From the NCBI GenBank assembly GCA_000620545.1, contig JIBA01000013.1:496001-560000 (forward strand): a stretch of DNA of 64,000 bases, written 5' to 3'. Below, one piece after another: positions 63,184 to 64,000 of this stretch (the first letter of the stretch is position 1; the number at the start of each line of letters is the position of its first letter). Position numbers and translations under genes: made by a program. The stretch comes from Intrasporangiaceae bacterium URHB0013 (GTDB taxonomy: Bacteria; Actinomycetota; Actinomycetes; Actinomycetales; Dermatophilaceae). A model generated the notes under the pieces. The model searched no databases, was not told the DNA's origin, and worked only from the letters and a program-made list of their open reading frames with translations.

Positions 63184-64000
63184 CAGTGACCACCCACCTT
63201 GGGGGCGCCGACGGCGTCGTCCGGCACGCGGGCGTGACCTCCGTCGAAGGCGTCCCAGCGGACGCGGTCGCCGCGGAAGACGGGGCCCTCGACACAGGAG
63301 CGCAGCATCCGGGTCCTGCCGTCGGAGCCGACGACCGGCATGACGCACGTCATGCACACACCGACACCGCAGGCCATCGACTCCTCGACGGCCACCTGGG
63401 CCACGGCGCCGTGCGTCTGGGCCACGCGCGTGATCGACTCGAGCATCCCCATGGGTCCGCAGCCGTACACGACGCCGGCCTTCGTGCGCTCGATGATCCC
63501 TGGCAGCGGGTCGCTGACCCAGCCCTGCTGTCCCGCTGATCCGTCGTCGGTCGTCACCGTGACGCCGTCGCAGCTGTGGCTGGCCTCGACCACGCCGAAG
63601 AGGCGGTCCTCGCTCGCGGCACCGAGGACCATCTCGACGTGGCACCCGCGCTGGCGCAGCTCTGCTGCGAGCCAGAAGAGCGGAGCACTGCCGTAGCCGC
63701 CGCCGACGAGGACACAGGCGACCGGTTCGGTGGGCAGCGGGAACGCCTTGCCGAGCGGACCGACGACGTCGACGGTGTCGTGCGGCACGCGCTCGACGAT
63801 CCACCGCGTGCCGACCCCCACGGCGGAGACGACGATCTCGACGGTGCCGCCGTAGGTGCCGCTCGGGCTGACCTTGTGGATCGAGAAGGACCTCCGCAAC
63901 AGCGTCCCCGACGACTCGCCGCCGACCGCGAGCGCGACGAACTGGCCGGGGCGGGCGAGCTCGGCAACACCGGGGGCGACGAGCGTGATGTGCTGGTAGG
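63183..64000 (-). CDS. pyrK: Dihydroorotate dehydrogenase electron transfer subunit, N-terminus cut by window edge
   Basis: Ferredoxin-reductase-like subunit that passes electrons from PyrD to NAD+ through FAD and a [2Fe-2S] cluster. Visible are the FAD region (ARPGQFVALAVGG, then RRSFSIHKV), the NAD domain (VLVGGGYGSAPLFWLAAEL, VYGCGPMGMLESI) and the cluster Cys residues in CGVGVCMTCVMP with a last Cys in RSCVEGPVF. The frame is open to the right edge; the first residues lie outside. It is translationally coupled to pyrD. Confidence 0.95.
   Translation of the reverse strand, partial: YQHITLVAPGVAELARPGQFVALAVGGESSGTLLRRSFSIHKVSPSGTYGGTVEIVVSAVGVGTRWIVERVPHDTVDVVGPLGKAFPLPTEPVACVLVGGGYGSAPLFWLAAELRQRGCHVEMVLGAASEDRLFGVVEASHSCDGVTVTTDDGSAGQQGWVSDPLPGIIERTKAGVVYGCGPMGMLESITRVAQTHGAVAQVAVEESMACGVGVCMTCVMPVVGSDGRTRMLRSCVEGPVFRGDRVRWDAFDGGHARVPDDAVGAPKVGGH

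Overview
The window comes from a high-GC actinobacterium (by eye about 70% G+C). The gene orders all point to Micrococcales, and most likely to an Intrasporangiaceae-type organism (Janibacter, Knoellia or Phycicoccus relatives). These orders are hisI-trpE-(membrane protein)-HGxxPAAW-trpCBA-lgt, pyrK-pyrD-pyrF-mihF-gmk-rpoZ-coaBC-metK-priA-def-fmt-rsmB-rpe, and an FMN-riboswitch rib operon with a PnuC-type transporter. The family placement is inference. Nearly everything is housekeeping chromosome on the minus strand. I saw no phage, transposon, CRISPR or plasmid gene.

Layout. 1-2 kb: a branched-chain amino acid binding lipoprotein cut by the left edge, an ANTAR response regulator (PdtaR type) and tRNA-Leu(CAA). 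2-10 kb: pyruvate kinase and both glutamate synthase subunits. 10-17 kb: lgt, trpABC, trpE and hisI. 17-25.7 kb: a broken alpha/beta-hydrolase gene, an asymmetric pair of ABC exporters, a double acetyltransferase, hisF, a small nucleoside-kinase-like protein and an MFS permease. 25.9-39.4 kb is the accessory part. It holds a 1298-residue secreted protein with ten IPT/TIG repeats, two bulb-lectin domains and a CHAP domain. Facing it is a tightly coupled seven-gene operon: sugar epimerase, glycosyltransferase, kinase-like protein, kinase/glycosyltransferase chimera, kinase-like protein, ABC exporter, kinase-like protein. 39.5-46.3 kb: flavin reductase, hisG/hisE and the riboflavin operon ribM-D-E-BA-H behind an FMN riboswitch. 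46.3-52.8 kb: rpe, a methyltransferase, rsmB, fmt, def and an ArsR-MFS pair. 52.8-64 kb: a saccharopine-dehydrogenase-like enzyme, priA, metK, coaBC, rpoZ, gmk, mihF, two paralogous lipoproteins, pyrF, pyrD and pyrK, the last cut by the right edge.

Two sequence-wide patterns stand out. First, the octamer CGGCATAC (either strand) occurs 22 times by my reading, against about 2 expected from base composition; in genes it always encodes Ala-Tyr or Tyr-Ala with otherwise unfavoured codons, and one inverted pair builds the gltD terminator hairpin. Second, about fifteen genes have a -10-like hexamer (TANNNT or CAGANT) ending 6-8 bases before the start codon and no convincing ribosome binding site, so they are probably transcribed as leaderless mRNAs; this fixes several start codons.

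The best candidate for an undescribed system is the 29.8-39.4 kb operon, with the convergent lectin/CHAP protein next to it. Its gene content suggests synthesis, phosphorylation and export of a glycan or glycoconjugate. One gene in it is an in-frame fusion of half a kinase with half a glycosyltransferase, which looks like the scar of a deletion. No gene-free stretch exceeds 300 bases; the longest is the roughly 200 bases between gltB and lgt.
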